From an uncultured bacterium (GTDB taxonomy: Bacteria; Verrucomicrobiota; Verrucomicrobiia; CAIQCK01): a stretch of DNA of 46,973 bases. The notes under the pieces were generated by a model, which had not been told where the DNA came from, made no database searches, and worked only from the letters and a program-made list of their open reading frames with translations. Numbering within the stretch: the first letter of the stretch is position 1; every line of letters begins with the position of its first letter. This document shows, one piece after another, positions 1 to 9,278 of the stretch. The position numbers and the translations under genes are program-made. The stretch is from NCBI GenBank assembly GCA_903870275.1, contig CAIQCK010000087.1, positions 1 through 46,973 on the forward strand. The letters are read 5' to 3'.

Positions 1-3000
1 CCGGCGTCGCTGTGGAACAGCACCAACCAACTGATTGCCGGCAACGTCGGTTCTTATAATCAGCTTTCCATCGCCAATAATGGCACGGTTCTCAGCCCGT
101 GGGTGATTATAGGACAGAGCACGAATGTCGCGATGACCGGCAATTTCATTAATGTCGCGGGCGGCAATCTCTTGGTCACCAATGCCGGCGCCACCGGGAC
201 GCTGGATGTCCAGCGCGGCACGCTGGCGCTTATCAGCGGCACGGTGACCGTCAACCAGTTCTACGCCACCAACTTCGCCAGCAGCGTCGTCAACATCAGC
301 GGTGGCAGCCTGACCGCCCCGATGCTGCTCAACGCCGGCCAATTCACGATGACCGGCGGGACGCTGACGGTGGCAGGCGCGTTCACCAACGCCGCCTCCG
401 GCGCGTTTAACCTCAGCGGCGGCAGTGTGATCGTGCCGTTACAAATGAACAACTTGGGCGCTTTCATCCAGAACGGCGGGCTGTTCGATCCGCTGGTGTT
501 CACCAACAGCGGCAGCTTCGTCTTGAACAGCGGCACGAACATGGACGGGGTGTTCCTGAACCTCGCTTCCGGCACAGTGTCGCAGACCGGCGGCGAGCAC
601 GACGTGAACGTGGCGACCAACTACGGCTCGTGGGCAATCTTCGGCGGCGTGGCCAACCTGACCAATTTCGTCAACGAGAACCACGGCGCGTTGACGGTCT
701 ACGGCGGCGTTCTCAACGGCTCGCTGACCATCGGCAACACCGGCTCATTGAATCAACTCACAATCACCAATGGCGGCGTGGTGGCTGGCAGCGCTGGCGT
801 TCTCGGCAACTCCTCTGCCTCCAGCAATAACTGGGTTGTGGTCACCGGCGCGGGCAGCGTCTGGAGCAATGGAGCATACCTCTACGTGGGCAACTCTGGC
901 TCGTTCAACCAACTGACGATCACCAACGGCGGTCAGGTTTTCGACGCCACCAGTTCTATCGGTGATGGTTCTGGTGCCAACAGCAACGCGGTGACCGTCA
1001 CCGGTACGGGCAGTGTTTGGAGCAATAGGAACGACCTTTACGTGGGCAACTGGGGACCGTTTAACCAACTGACCATCGGCAACGGCGGCACGGTGTTCAG
1101 CACCAACGGCTATATCGGCTATTTTGGTAACAGCAACGCAGTGCTGGTGACTGGTGTGGGCAGTATTTGGAACAATAGCTTCCAATTCTATGTAGGCCTC
1201 ATTGGTCAGGCTAATCAATTGACGATCGCCAACGGAGGCTCAGTGTTCGACGCCTACGGCAATATCGGCAATTTTCTCAACGCCAACAGCAACTCGGTGC
1301 TGGTGACTGGCGCGGGCAGCGTTTGGAGCAATAGTTCCACCCTTTACGTGGGCCACGACGGCTCGATCAATCAATTGACGATCACCCAGGGCGGCACAGT
1401 GTTCAGCGCCGACAGCTGGATAGGTTATGCTTTGACCGCCAACAGCAACGCGGTGCTGGTGACTGGATCGGGCAGCGTCTGGAGCAATGGCTCAAGCCTC
1501 GTCGTGGGCAACAACGGCACCGGAAACCAACTGGTGATCGCCAACAGTGGCTCAGTGTTCGATGCCACCGGCTCTATCGGTGGTAGTTTCATAGCCAACA
1601 GCAACGCGGTGCTGGTGACCGGCGCGGGCAGCGTCTGGAGCAATAGTTCCACCCTTTTCGTGGGCAACTACGGCTCGTTCAACCAACTGACGATCAGCAA
1701 CGGCGCCACGGTGTTCAACGTCAATTGCAGTATCGGCAATAATTCCGGCGCCAACAGCAACGCGGTGCTGGTGGCCGGTCCGGGCAGCGTTTGGAGCAAT
1801 AGCAACGACCTTTTCATGGAAGGCTCGTTCAATCAATTGACGGTTACCAACGGCGGCTCAGTGTTCGACGCCTACGGCTCTATTGGCAGTAGTTCCGCGG
1901 CCACCAGCAACTCGGTGCTGGTGACCGGCGCGGGCAGCGTTTGGAACCATCGCGTCCAACTCAGTGTGGGCGACTCGGGCACGGGGAACCAACTCACGAT
2001 TGCCCACGGCGGCATGGTGTCTGACGCCTACGGCACTATCGGCTTTTTTGCTGGTATCCAAAACAACGCGGCGCTGGTCACTGGTGCGGGAAGCGTTTGG
2101 AGCAATGGCAACTACCTCTACGTCGGTGACTTCGGTTCGTCGGGTAATCAACTAACGATTGCCAACGGCGGCGCGGTCTATGACGCCACAGGAGCAATCG
2201 CATGGGGCGGCCTGTCTAATCCCAGCAATAACTCAGTTTTCGTCACCGGCACGGGCAGCGTCTGGAACAATAGCGGAACACTTTACGTAGGTGGCATGGG
2301 CTCGTTCAATCAACTGACGGTTACCAACGGCGGCACAGTATTGAACGCCAACGGCTGGGTGGGATTTGCTACGAATGCCACCAGCAACGCGGTGCTGGTC
2401 ACCGGTGCCGGCTCGCTCTGGAGTAACGCTGGCGTTCTGACGATTGGCCAGGGCGGGCTGGGCAATCAGGTGACGCTGGCCAGTGGTGGGCAGGTTGACG
2501 CCGGCGTGTTAAGCAATTTCAGCGGCAGCATCTTCAGCATGTCGGGCGGCAGCGCCGTCTTCCCCCTTGTGTATAACGCCGGCACGATCAACCAGAGCGG
2601 CGGTGAACAGGACGTGAACGTCGCCACCAACTCGGGTGTCTGGAACGTCGCCACGGGCGGCTTGCTGGAAGTGCGCAATAACCTGGCCATCAGCCCGGCT
2701 GGCGGCCTGACCAACCGCAACGGCGGCGACGTGCGACTGGTGTCCAATGCCACCGTGAATGTCTCCGGCAGCTTCGTCGTCACCAACGCCACGCTGGAGT
2801 TTGCCGGTGCCAGCGCCCTCGCCACGCCGTTCCTGCCGGGCATCACTTTCCAAAACGCCGCCGCCATCAAGTGGGCCGGCTATGGCAGCAGCTTCGGCAG
2901 CCACGCCATCACCGGCAACCTCAACCTCGATCTTCCCTCTGGGCCAGGCCTGATGCGCGGCTTCGTGGACAACGCACGCCTGACCGTCGGTGGCAGCGGG

Positions 3001-6000
3001 CTGTTGTATGTCGGTAGCAACAGCCTCGACTCCCTGACCATCACCAATGGCGGCCAAGTGCTCGACAGCATCGGCTTCATCGGCTTCAACGCTTCGGCCA
3101 GCAATAACAATGTGTGGGTCAACGGCCCCGGTTCACTCTGGAGCAATGGCAGCGATCTGGTCGTAGGGGTCTCCGGCTCGGGTAATCAACTGACGATCAA
3201 CAATGGCGCCCAGGTGCTCAGCGATAATGGCGACCTGGGCTTTTTCGATGCCGCAAGCAACAACGTGGCGCTGGTCAGCGGCGCGGGGACGGTCTGGAGC
3301 AACAACAGCGACTTGTGGATGGGTGTGTACGGCTCCGGCAACCAACTGACCATCACCAATGGCGGCTGGGTGGTCGACGGCAACGGTTACGTGGGCGCCA
3401 TGGCGGGCGCGAGCCGCAACGCGGTGTGGGTCAGCGGCCCCGGTTCGGTCTGGAGCAACCGAGCGGATTTGTATGTGGGTGAAGACAACAACTGGGGCAA
3501 CAGCGTGACCATCGCCAACGGTGGGCAGGTTTTCGATGCCAATGGTCATATCGGGGCGTATAGCAGCGGTGCGAGCAACAACGGGGTGGTGGTCACGGGC
3601 GCCGGTTCGCTATGGCGCAACGGTGCGAATCTGGAGGTGGGCGAGGTCGGACCGGGTAATTTCCTGACCGTCACCAACGGCGGCACCGTCTCGGCCACCA
3701 ATATCATCGTTGGCGCCACCGCCACGTCCACCAGCAACGTGGTCACCGTTTCCGGCGGCCGGCTCTACGCCACCAACAGCGCTGGCGGTGGCGTGATCAA
3801 TGTTCTCTACGGTACGCTTAACCTCAACAGCGGCACGGTGGCGGTGGACCGGCTGCTGCTGACCAACTTCGCCAACAGTGTCTTCAACTTCAACGGCGGC
3901 GTGCTCAAAGCGGGCCAGGTGCTCTCGGCGCAGACGCTGACGGTCAACGGTGGCACGTTGACGCTGGCGGACTCGTTCGTGAACTCATCCGGAGGCACGT
4001 TCCAGTTAAGCAGCGGCAGCGTGGTCGTGCCCGGCTCGGCAAACAACCAGGGGCTGTTCATCCAGAACGGCGGACTGTTCGATCCGTTGGTGTTCACCAA
4101 CGGCGGCAGCTTCGTCCTGAACAGCGGCACGAACATGGACGGGGTGTTCCTGAACCTCGCTTCGGGCAGTGTTCAGCAGAGCGGTGGCGAGCACGACGTA
4201 AACGTGGCGACCAACTACGGCTCATGGGCGATCAGTGGCGGCGTGGCCAACCTGACCAATGTGGTCATTGTCGGCGGCGGTGCGTTCACCAATGCGGGCG
4301 GAACCCTTGTTTCGACCAACGCGTCCGGCACGGGCGGCATGGATGTGCGCAACGGCGTGCTGGCGCTCATCAGCGGCACGGTGACGGTCAATCAGTTCTA
4401 CGCCACCAACTTGGCCAGCAGCGTGGTCAGCTTCAACGGTGGCACCCTCAGCACCAGCGGCAGCGCGGTCAATAACGGCTCCATCTTCCATGTCGGCAAC
4501 GGTGTCAGCGCGGCCACGCTCGATCTATTCGGCGGCACGCACTCATTTGCCAACGGCCTCTTCATTAACACCAACGCAACACTCACAGGCACCGGCTCCA
4601 TCACCGGCTCCATCACCGATGCCGGTCTCATCGCCCCCGGCAACGGTTTCGGCGTCATCAGCGACACTGGCAATCTGACGATGCTTGGCGGCGGCGCGAT
4701 GACGATGGAACTGGGCGGCACCAACGCATGGCTCTACGACCAGTTCGATCTGACGGGCGCGCTCAGCTTCGGCGGCACCCTCACCATCGCGCTGCTCAAC
4801 GGTTACACGCCGCAACTGGGCGACCACTTTAACCTCTTCGGCTTCGGCAGCAGCAGCGGCGCCTTTAGCGCGACCAATCTCCCTACGATCTCGCCGACGC
4901 TGTATTGGAACGCCAGCGCGCTTTACAGCACGGGCGTGATCGAGGCCGACCAGGCCACCGGCTCGGTGCAGGTGGTTCTGGCGCCGCAGGCGGCCATTGT
5001 CGCAGGGGCGAAGTGGCAGCTGGACGCCGATGGCAACTGGCACACCAACAATGAGACCGTGGCCGGGTTGGTGGTGGGCAACCACACGGTGAGCTACACC
5101 AACCTCACCGGTTGGATCGCTCCTACCAATCAGATCGTGCAGATCGCCTTCGGGGCGACGACGACGAATACCGGGACATATCAGTTGCCGCCGATACTGC
5201 TCGCGGCAGTGTCACGCAAGACGCAGGGCAGCTCGGGGACGTTCGACTTGAATTTGAACCTGAACGGAACGCCCAGCGCCACGGTGGAACCGCGGATCAG
5301 CGGGCCGACACAACTGGTGTTTACGTTCAACAAGGCGATGGCGGCCGCTGACGGGACACTGGACGCCACGGAGTTCACTGTAACCAACGCGACGTTTGTG
5401 AGCGCCAGCATCGTCAGCAGCAACCTGACGTTGAACCTGACCAACGTGGTGGACCAGTCGAAGGTGACGGTAGTGATGAACGAGCTGACGGACCTGGCGG
5501 GCAACCCGCTGTCGGGCACCAACGCGGTGATTGTTCGCTCCCTCTATGGCGATGAGAACCAAAGTGGCACCGTCAACGCCGTGGACCTGCAACAGGTGAA
5601 GAACAACCTGCTGGCAACGCTGACCCCGGCGAACTTCCTCTGCGACGTCAATTGCAGCGGCATCATCAACGCGGCGGACTTGCAGCAGATCAAGAACAAC
5701 ATCCTGCACAGTGTCAGCCTCGCAATCGACTCCGGTGCGGCGCAGACACTTTCCTCCGGCGACGCCAGCAGCAGCCTGACAACCTCCTCGTTGGCAACGA
5801 CCACGCTGGGGCAGGCGTTGAGCGCGACCAATCTGACGTGGAGCACCGACGGCGACGCGCCGTGGACGGCAACGATAGCGGAAGACGGCAGCCAGGCGGC
5901 GTGGAGCGGGAGCATCGGCAATCTGAACGTGTCGTGGGTGGAGACGACGGTGACGGGACCGGGCACGCTGAGCTTTGACTGGATGGTATCCTCGGAATTG

Positions 6001-6192
6001 AATGGGGATTACCTGACGTTCGCAATCGATGGGGTGAACCAGCCCGGAGCGATTTCTGGCGAGGTGGGCTGGCAGACGCTGACGTTCAGCATCCCATCAG
6101 GTCAACATCGTTTGACTTGGACCTACTCCAAGAACGGCGCCACGGCCGCCGGTCTGGACACCGGCTGGCTGCGGCGCGTGGTTTACCGGTAA
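1..6192 (+). CDS. Giant secreted/surface repeat protein, 5'-truncated by the window edge
   Basis: The frame is open from base 1, so the N-terminus, including any signal peptide, lies outside; 2063 residues are visible. Two arrays of about 50-residue repeats (core GSVWSN...LYVG...NQLTI.NGG) match what I know as the T5SS/PEP-CTERM-associated repeat, which forms a beta-solenoid. They are followed by a passenger-like segment (4681-4960), a bacterial Ig-like region (about 5191-5540), a dockerin type I pair (5551-5705) whose loops start DENQSGTVNAVD and DVNCSGIINAAD with calcium ligands in place, and a C-terminal beta domain (about 5839-6189). No autotransporter barrel, PEP-CTERM or other sorting signal follows; the protein ends in WLRRVVYR. 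It probably acts outside the cell in adhesion or matrix binding. The C-terminal domain recurs on the opposite strand at the right edge of the window. Confidence 0.85.
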   Translation, partial: PASLWNSTNQLIAGNVGSYNQLSIANNGTVLSPWVIIGQSTNVAMTGNFINVAGGNLLVTNAGATGTLDVQRGTLALISGTVTVNQFYATNFASSVVNISGGSLTAPMLLNAGQFTMTGGTLTVAGAFTNAASGAFNLSGGSVIVPLQMNNLGAFIQNGGLFDPLVFTNSGSFVLNSGTNMDGVFLNLASGTVSQTGGEHDVNVATNYGSWAIFGGVANLTNFVNENHGALTVYGGVLNGSLTIGNTGSLNQLTITNGGVVAGSAGVLGNSSASSNNWVVVTGAGSVWSNGAYLYVGNSGSFNQLTITNGGQVFDATSSIGDGSGANSNAVTVTGTGSVWSNRNDLYVGNWGPFNQLTIGNGGTVFSTNGYIGYFGNSNAVLVTGVGSIWNNSFQFYVGLIGQANQLTIANGGSVFDAYGNIGNFLNANSNSVLVTGAGSVWSNSSTLYVGHDGSINQLTITQGGTVFSADSWIGYALTANSNAVLVTGSGSVWSNGSSLVVGNNGTGNQLVIANSGSVFDATGSIGGSFIANSNAVLVTGAGSVWSNSSTLFVGNYGSFNQLTISNGATVFNVNCSIGNNSGANSNAVLVAGPGSVWSNSNDLFMEGSFNQLTVTNGGSVFDAYGSIGSSSAATSNSVLVTGAGSVWNHRVQLSVGDSGTGNQLTIAHGGMVSDAYGTIGFFAGIQNNAALVTGAGSVWSNGNYLYVGDFGSSGNQLTIANGGAVYDATGAIAWGGLSNPSNNSVFVTGTGSVWNNSGTLYVGGMGSFNQLTVTNGGTVLNANGWVGFATNATSNAVLVTGAGSLWSNAGVLTIGQGGLGNQVTLASGGQVDAGVLSNFSGSIFSMSGGSAVFPLVYNAGTINQSGGEQDVNVATNSGVWNVATGGLLEVRNNLAISPAGGLTNRNGGDVRLVSNATVNVSGSFVVTNATLEFAGASALATPFLPGITFQNAAAIKWAGYGSSFGSHAITGNLNLDLPSGPGLMRGFVDNARLTVGGSGLLYVGSNSLDSLTITNGGQVLDSIGFIGFNASASNNNVWVNGPGSLWSNGSDLVVGVSGSGNQLTINNGAQVLSDNGDLGFFDAASNNVALVSGAGTVWSNNSDLWMGVYGSGNQLTITNGGWVVDGNGYVGAMAGASRNAVWVSGPGSVWSNRADLYVGEDNNWGNSVTIANGGQVFDANGHIGAYSSGASNNGVVVTGAGSLWRNGANLEVGEVGPGNFLTVTNGGTVSATNIIVGATATSTSNVVTVSGGRLYATNSAGGGVINVLYGTLNLNSGTVAVDRLLLTNFANSVFNFNGGVLKAGQVLSAQTLTVNGGTLTLADSFVNSSGGTFQLSSGSVVVPGSANNQGLFIQNGGLFDPLVFTNGGSFVLNSGTNMDGVFLNLASGSVQQSGGEHDVNVATNYGSWAISGGVANLTNVVIVGGGAFTNAGGTLVSTNASGTGGMDVRNGVLALISGTVTVNQFYATNLASSVVSFNGGTLSTSGSAVNNGSIFHVGNGVSAATLDLFGGTHSFANGLFINTNATLTGTGSITGSITDAGLIAPGNGFGVISDTGNLTMLGGGAMTMELGGTNAWLYDQFDLTGALSFGGTLTIALLNGYTPQLGDHFNLFGFGSSSGAFSATNLPTISPTLYWNASALYSTGVIEADQATGSVQVVLAPQAAIVAGAKWQLDADGNWHTNNETVAGLVVGNHTVSYTNLTGWIAPTNQIVQIAFGATTTNTGTYQLPPILLAAVSRKTQGSSGTFDLNLNLNGTPSATVEPRISGPTQLVFTFNKAMAAADGTLDATEFTVTNATFVSASIVSSNLTLNLTNVVDQSKVTVVMNELTDLAGNPLSGTNAVIVRSLYGDENQSGTVNAVDLQQVKNNLLATLTPANFLCDVNCSGIINAADLQQIKNNILHSVSLAIDSGAAQTLSSGDASSSLTTSSLATTTLGQALSATNLTWSTDGDAPWTATIAEDGSQAAWSGSIGNLNVSWVETTVTGPGTLSFDWMVSSELNGDYLTFAIDGVNQPGAISGEVGWQTLTFSIPSGQHRLTWTYSKNGATAAGLDTGWLRRVVYR
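445..660 (+). repeat. Internal module duplicated at 4033-4260
   Basis: The stretch encoding FIQNGGLFDPLVFTN through the GGEHDVNVATNYGSWAI segment occurs again at 4033-4260. The two copies share an uninterrupted identical run of 46 bp (524-569 and 4118-4163). A third, diverged GGEQDVNVATN copy lies near 2600-2640. The identical run points to a fairly recent intragenic duplication or conversion. Confidence 0.8.
847..2514 (+). repeat. Coding tandem repeat array 1 (11 units)
   Basis: Eleven successive units of about 150 bp encode the GSVWSN/LYVG/NQLTI pattern. The seventh unit is shortened (it reads LFMEGSFNQLT, missing the YVGN step). The first unit is preceded by a half unit lacking the GSVW part. 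The units differ in sequence but keep the frame, as expected for a selected beta-solenoid. Confidence 0.85.
3124..3725 (+). repeat. Coding tandem repeat array 2 (4 units)
   Basis: Four further units of the same type (starting GSLWSNGSDL, GTVWSNNSDL, GSVWSNRADL and GSLWRNGANL) follow a spacer of about 600 bp with unrelated beta-rich sequence. A half unit (LYVGSNSLDSLTITNGG) precedes them. Confidence 0.8.
5551..5705 (+). other. Dockerin type I domain within the giant protein
   Basis: Two calcium-binding loop-helix segments, DENQSGTVNAVDLQQVKNNL and DVNCSGIINAADLQQIKNNI, are separated by about a dozen residues. Asp/Asn/Ser ligands at loop positions 1, 3, 5, 9 and 12 are kept. Dockerins bind cohesins or act as calcium-stabilised surface modules; no cohesin is recognisable in this window. 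Confidence 0.85.
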
Positions 6193-7128
6193 CGCTCAGC
6201 GACAGAAAGCCGACCATGCTTGCGGGGAGAACGCTTACAACAAGGTCTGTGAGTATTCGCTAACCGGTTGCCGCCATACGAAGTCAGAAACGAACACCGT
6301 GTTGAGAGTAAACAGAAGTGATCAGATAGAGACAGACCGTCGCCACCGCCGACACAAGGTCAGCGCCAATAATCCGTGACAATTCGTGACAACTTTCTTG
6401 CCGGTTTGTGCCTTTCTGTGCATTCACCGTTTGCGTAAGTAGGTGCAAACGCGCACACGAGGTTAAATCCGGCCGGTTCGAACCCTGCACCGCCCACCAG
6501 CTTTTCGTGGAGAATTTGTGTATTACCGCCGCTCGCCTTGCCGCCTCATCGGCGTATTTCGATTCGCTTCTGGGCGAAAGCCGACATCCACCCCGTTGAT
6601 GACTTGCCCGTCCCTTACCGCGAAAGCGACCTGCTGAAACTGACACACATCGCTGACAAACAGCGTTGAAAGTATATGTCAAAACGAGCAACAAAACCGA
6701 GGCGGCGTCGGCGGTGGGATATTCGGACCCGAATGCAAACGCGACGCGTGTGTTCGACCAGCCCGCGATGCAGTCGGCGGTGGTGGACATCTTCAAACAG
6801 TTGGGTGTGTTGGCGTCCCGCCTTCAGATGGCTCCTGTTTGCGCATGGACCAGTTGAAACCCGGACACCAACCGCCGCGACCGCCGGCTCATGGCTCCGG
6901 GCGCGCGTAAAATGGAGGTCTAACCTACCCGCCGCCATGTTTTTGCGGGCCTTGGGCGCTCACCTTGCACGAACGTGCTGTTGTTCCCTTGCAGCGACCA
7001 CTTCGCAGGTATCCTGACGCGACGTGTTTAGAGTGGCAATTCTTGCCATCGGCGGTTGCCGGTCAGTTAAAAACCTTGTCACGACTGCGAAAATGGAATT
7101 AGGTATCCCCACAAAACAATGGTGTGTC
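6193..7128. other. Long stretch without a confident gene
   Basis: Open frames here are short and unconvincing. The stretch holds copy A of the 125-bp repeat (6375-6499). Just after it, about 6560-6663 on the + strand reads as a protein-like tail (DIHPVDDLPVPYRESDLLKL, ending KQR-stop) without a credible start; it may be a gene remnant, but I cannot name it. Nothing else is recognised. Confidence 0.5.
6375..6499 (+). repeat. 125-bp direct repeat, copy A, ending in a tRNA-3'-like sequence
   Basis: This copy aligns without gaps to 31263-31387, with 108 of 125 positions identical by hand count. It begins with a doubled CGTGACA (CGTGACAATTCGTGACA), contains inverted arms CGTTTGC (6428-6434) and GCAAACG (6445-6451), and ends in a T-arm-like GGTTCGAACC followed by a seven-base acceptor-like strand and ACCA. 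Similarity stops at the CCA. No 5' tRNA half is present. This layout resembles an attachment site made from a tRNA 3' end; that reading is inference. Confidence 0.75.
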
Positions 7129-7443
7129 ATGTTGATGGAATGCAAACAATGTCATAAGAAGGTAGGCAAGCCCCAAGTGGCGTTCCGTGTTCTCGTGGTA
7201 TTGCCGACGGCCGTGCTCACCGGGTTTGTGTTAGGGATCTTCGCGACGTGGGCGAAAGGCCAAGGCGTGAGTTGGGGAGTTTGGAGTGTGGCCATCGTCG
7301 CGATTCCGTCGTATTTGTTTTTCTCTACGTTGTTCTGGGAGTTGCCCCGGTGGATGACGAAGCTGCGTTATGGCCTGAAGCCGTGTCCTCATTGCGGCTC
7401 TCACGACTGGGCGCCGCCGCAATACTCCGGTTTCGGAATATAG
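7129..7443 (+). CDS. Small membrane protein with split zinc-ribbon cysteines
   Basis: The product is 104 residues from this ATG. An N-terminal CKQC pair is followed by two hydrophobic segments (about residues 15-35 and 48-68) and a C-terminal CPHCGSHDW motif. Two CxxC pairs around a transmembrane hairpin suggest a membrane-anchored zinc ribbon, as in many small bacterial proteins of unknown role. In-frame alternatives are ATG 7135, ATG 7093 and GTG 7024; none has a clear ribosome binding site, and I chose a start just before the first CxxC. It lies 10 bp before the first EPS glycosyltransferase on the same strand. Confidence 0.65.
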   Translation: MLMECKQCHKKVGKPQVAFRVLVVLPTAVLTGFVLGIFATWAKGQGVSWGVWSVAIVAIPSYLFFSTLFWELPRWMTKLRYGLKPCPHCGSHDWAPPQYSGFGI

Positions 7444-7453
7444 CGGCAAGGCG

Positions 7454-8653
7454 ATGAGGATTCTCTACGTCCACGAACGCTTTGGCGCGCTGGCTGGCGC
7501 GGAAGCCAACGTCCATATCACCGCCACCGAGTTGGGCGGGCGCGGTCACACCCTTGGCATCCTCCACGGCCCCGGCACCTCCAAAAATGCAGCGGCGTGG
7601 GAGAAAACCTTCCCCACGCGGTTCGCGTTGGGGCCGGGTGACAACAGCGCCGTGGTCCGCGGGGCGCTGAGCGAGTTCCGACCCGATGCGGTTTATGTCC
7701 ACAAGACGGCGGACATGTCGGTGGTTGAGACGCTGGTGGCCGGCGGCGTGCCGCTGGTCCACATGGTCCACGATCACGACATTTATTGCATGCGAAGCTA
7801 CAAATACAACGTCTTCACCCGCCGCATCTGCACGCGGCCGGCGACGTCTTACTGTGTCTTCCCCTGCCTTGCATGCGTGGTAAAGAATGCAGGCGGCCGG
7901 TTTCCGCTCCGGTGGGTCAGCTACGCGGCCAAGAAGCGCGAGATCGAAATCACCCGGCGGTTTGATCGCATGGTGGTCGTGACCCATTACATGAAGGAGG
8001 AATTGCTCCGAAACGGTTTCGACGCGCGGCGGATCGAAATCCACGCGCCGGTGCCGCGCATGGGCGACCCGAACCTGCGCAGCAGCTTCAGCGGACGCAA
8101 CCTCATCATCTACGCCGGCCAGATCATCCGGGGCAAAGGCGTGGATGTGTTGCTGGAATCGCTCGCATTGCTGGACACACCTTTTGAATGCGTCATCCTT
8201 GGCGACGGCAACCATAAATCCTACTGCGAGCAGCTCAGCCGCAAGCTTGGCTTGGAAAACCGCGTGATATTCAAGGGCTTCGTGCCGCAAGAGGAACTGA
8301 AGGCTTATTACCGCGAGTGCAGCGTCGTGGCGCTCAGCTCGGTTTGGCCCGAGCCGATCGCCACCATCGGGCTGGAAGTGATGCGTTATGCGTTACCGGT
8401 GGTGGCGTTTGACGCAGGCGGCATCAAGGACTGGCTGCTGGACGGCCACAACGGCTTCCTCGTGCCGTGGATGGACCGCCGCCAATACGCGGCCCGTCTC
8501 AAGCAGGTGCTGACCGACAAGCCGCTCGCTCGCAGGCTGGGCGAGAACGGATTGAAGCTCGTCAGCGAACAATACGATTTCGATCAATACATCGGGGATC
8601 TCGAAACAATGTTCGCGCGCGTCATCGCGGAGCGCGGCACCGCCGGCAAATGA
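7454..8653 (+). CDS. Glycosyltransferase family 4 (EPS unit)
   Basis: The 399-residue protein has a GT-B fold pattern: an N-terminal MRILYVHERFG strand and loop, a second Rossmann half starting near NLIIYAGQIIRGKGVDVLLE, and the retaining GT4 EX7E motif EPIATIGLE. It is likely cytoplasmic and transfers a sugar from a nucleotide donor to a lipid-linked EPS intermediate; donor and acceptor cannot be read from sequence. It is the first gene of the tight EPS unit, and a Udk-type kinase follows after 1 bp. A cysteine-rich stretch between about residues 118 and 143 is unusual for GT4 enzymes. Confidence 0.9.
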   Translation: MRILYVHERFGALAGAEANVHITATELGGRGHTLGILHGPGTSKNAAAWEKTFPTRFALGPGDNSAVVRGALSEFRPDAVYVHKTADMSVVETLVAGGVPLVHMVHDHDIYCMRSYKYNVFTRRICTRPATSYCVFPCLACVVKNAGGRFPLRWVSYAAKKREIEITRRFDRMVVVTHYMKEELLRNGFDARRIEIHAPVPRMGDPNLRSSFSGRNLIIYAGQIIRGKGVDVLLESLALLDTPFECVILGDGNHKSYCEQLSRKLGLENRVIFKGFVPQEELKAYYRECSVVALSSVWPEPIATIGLEVMRYALPVVAFDAGGIKDWLLDGHNGFLVPWMDRRQYAARLKQVLTDKPLARRLGENGLKLVSEQYDFDQYIGDLETMFARVIAERGTAGK

Positions 8654-8654
8654 C

Positions 8655-9278
8655 ATGACGGTTCATCTCATCGCCATCGTCGGTGGCAGCGGCTCGGGCA
8701 AGACCTGGCTCGCGCGGCAATTGAAGCGCCGGCTTGGCCGCGCCGCGGGACTGATTTCGCTTGATGATTTTTACCGCGACCTCTCTGCGCTGCCCAAGAA
8801 CAAGCGCGACCGGCAGAACTTTGATGATCCCGTCGCCATCGAGTGGAGCCTGTTCCTGCAAACGCTTGCGCGGATCAAGCGCGGCGAGCCGGCGGCGATT
8901 CCGCGTTACGACTTTGCCTCGCACACGCGCCGGTCGCGGACGAGGTTGTGGAAACCGAAACCGGTCGTGTTGCTGGATGGGCTGTGGCTGCTGCGTGACC
9001 CACGGGCGCGCCGCCTCTACTCGCTGAGCTTGTATGTGGACGCACCACGCGCAGTGCGATTGCACCGGCGCGTCGCGCGGGACCGGAGGGAACGCGGTCG
9101 CAGCCGCGCCTCAGTGCTCCGGCAGTTTCGGGAGCACGTCGAGCCGATGCACCGGCGGTTTGTGGCACCACAGGCCCGGCACGCCGACTTGGTGGTGAAT
9201 TCGGAGGTCAGCGACAAGGCCCTTTACAAACTGACAGTAATGGCTCAAGAATTGCACGCGAAGAGCGGCAAATCATGA
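8655..9278 (+). CDS. udk: Uridine kinase-type P-loop kinase
   Basis: The 207-residue protein matches Udk in order: Walker A GGSGSGKT near the N-terminus, a DDFYRDL block, NFDDPVAIEW, a substrate-type PRYDFASHTR block, and the C-terminal RDRRERGRS...VEPMHRRFV segment. Udk phosphorylates uridine or cytidine to the monophosphate for pyrimidine salvage. Its place between EPS glycosyltransferases, 1 bp after one gene and overlapping the next by ATGA, suggests that it feeds UDP-sugar synthesis or phosphorylates a related sugar compound. The fold is well supported; the substrate is inferred. Confidence 0.8.
   Translation: MTVHLIAIVGGSGSGKTWLARQLKRRLGRAAGLISLDDFYRDLSALPKNKRDRQNFDDPVAIEWSLFLQTLARIKRGEPAAIPRYDFASHTRRSRTRLWKPKPVVLLDGLWLLRDPRARRLYSLSLYVDAPRAVRLHRRVARDRRERGRSRASVLRQFREHVEPMHRRFVAPQARHADLVVNSEVSDKALYKLTVMAQELHAKSGKS

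Noticed and set aside
847..3725. Possible CRISPR array because of regular repeats
   Set aside because: The units are coding, about 150 bp, diverged and in frame; no short identical repeats with unique spacers occur, and no cas genes are present.
6428..6499. A possible tRNA gene in repeat copy A (and copy B)
   Set aside because: Only the T-arm/acceptor 3' part is tRNA-like. No matching 5' acceptor strand, D-arm or anticodon arm is present, and the T-stem has mismatches.
6284..6796. 170-codon - strand frame over repeat copy A
   Set aside because: Its distinctive part is the antisense reading of the tRNA-like repeat; the same phantom peptide appears at copy B. No start, family or codon pattern supports a gene.
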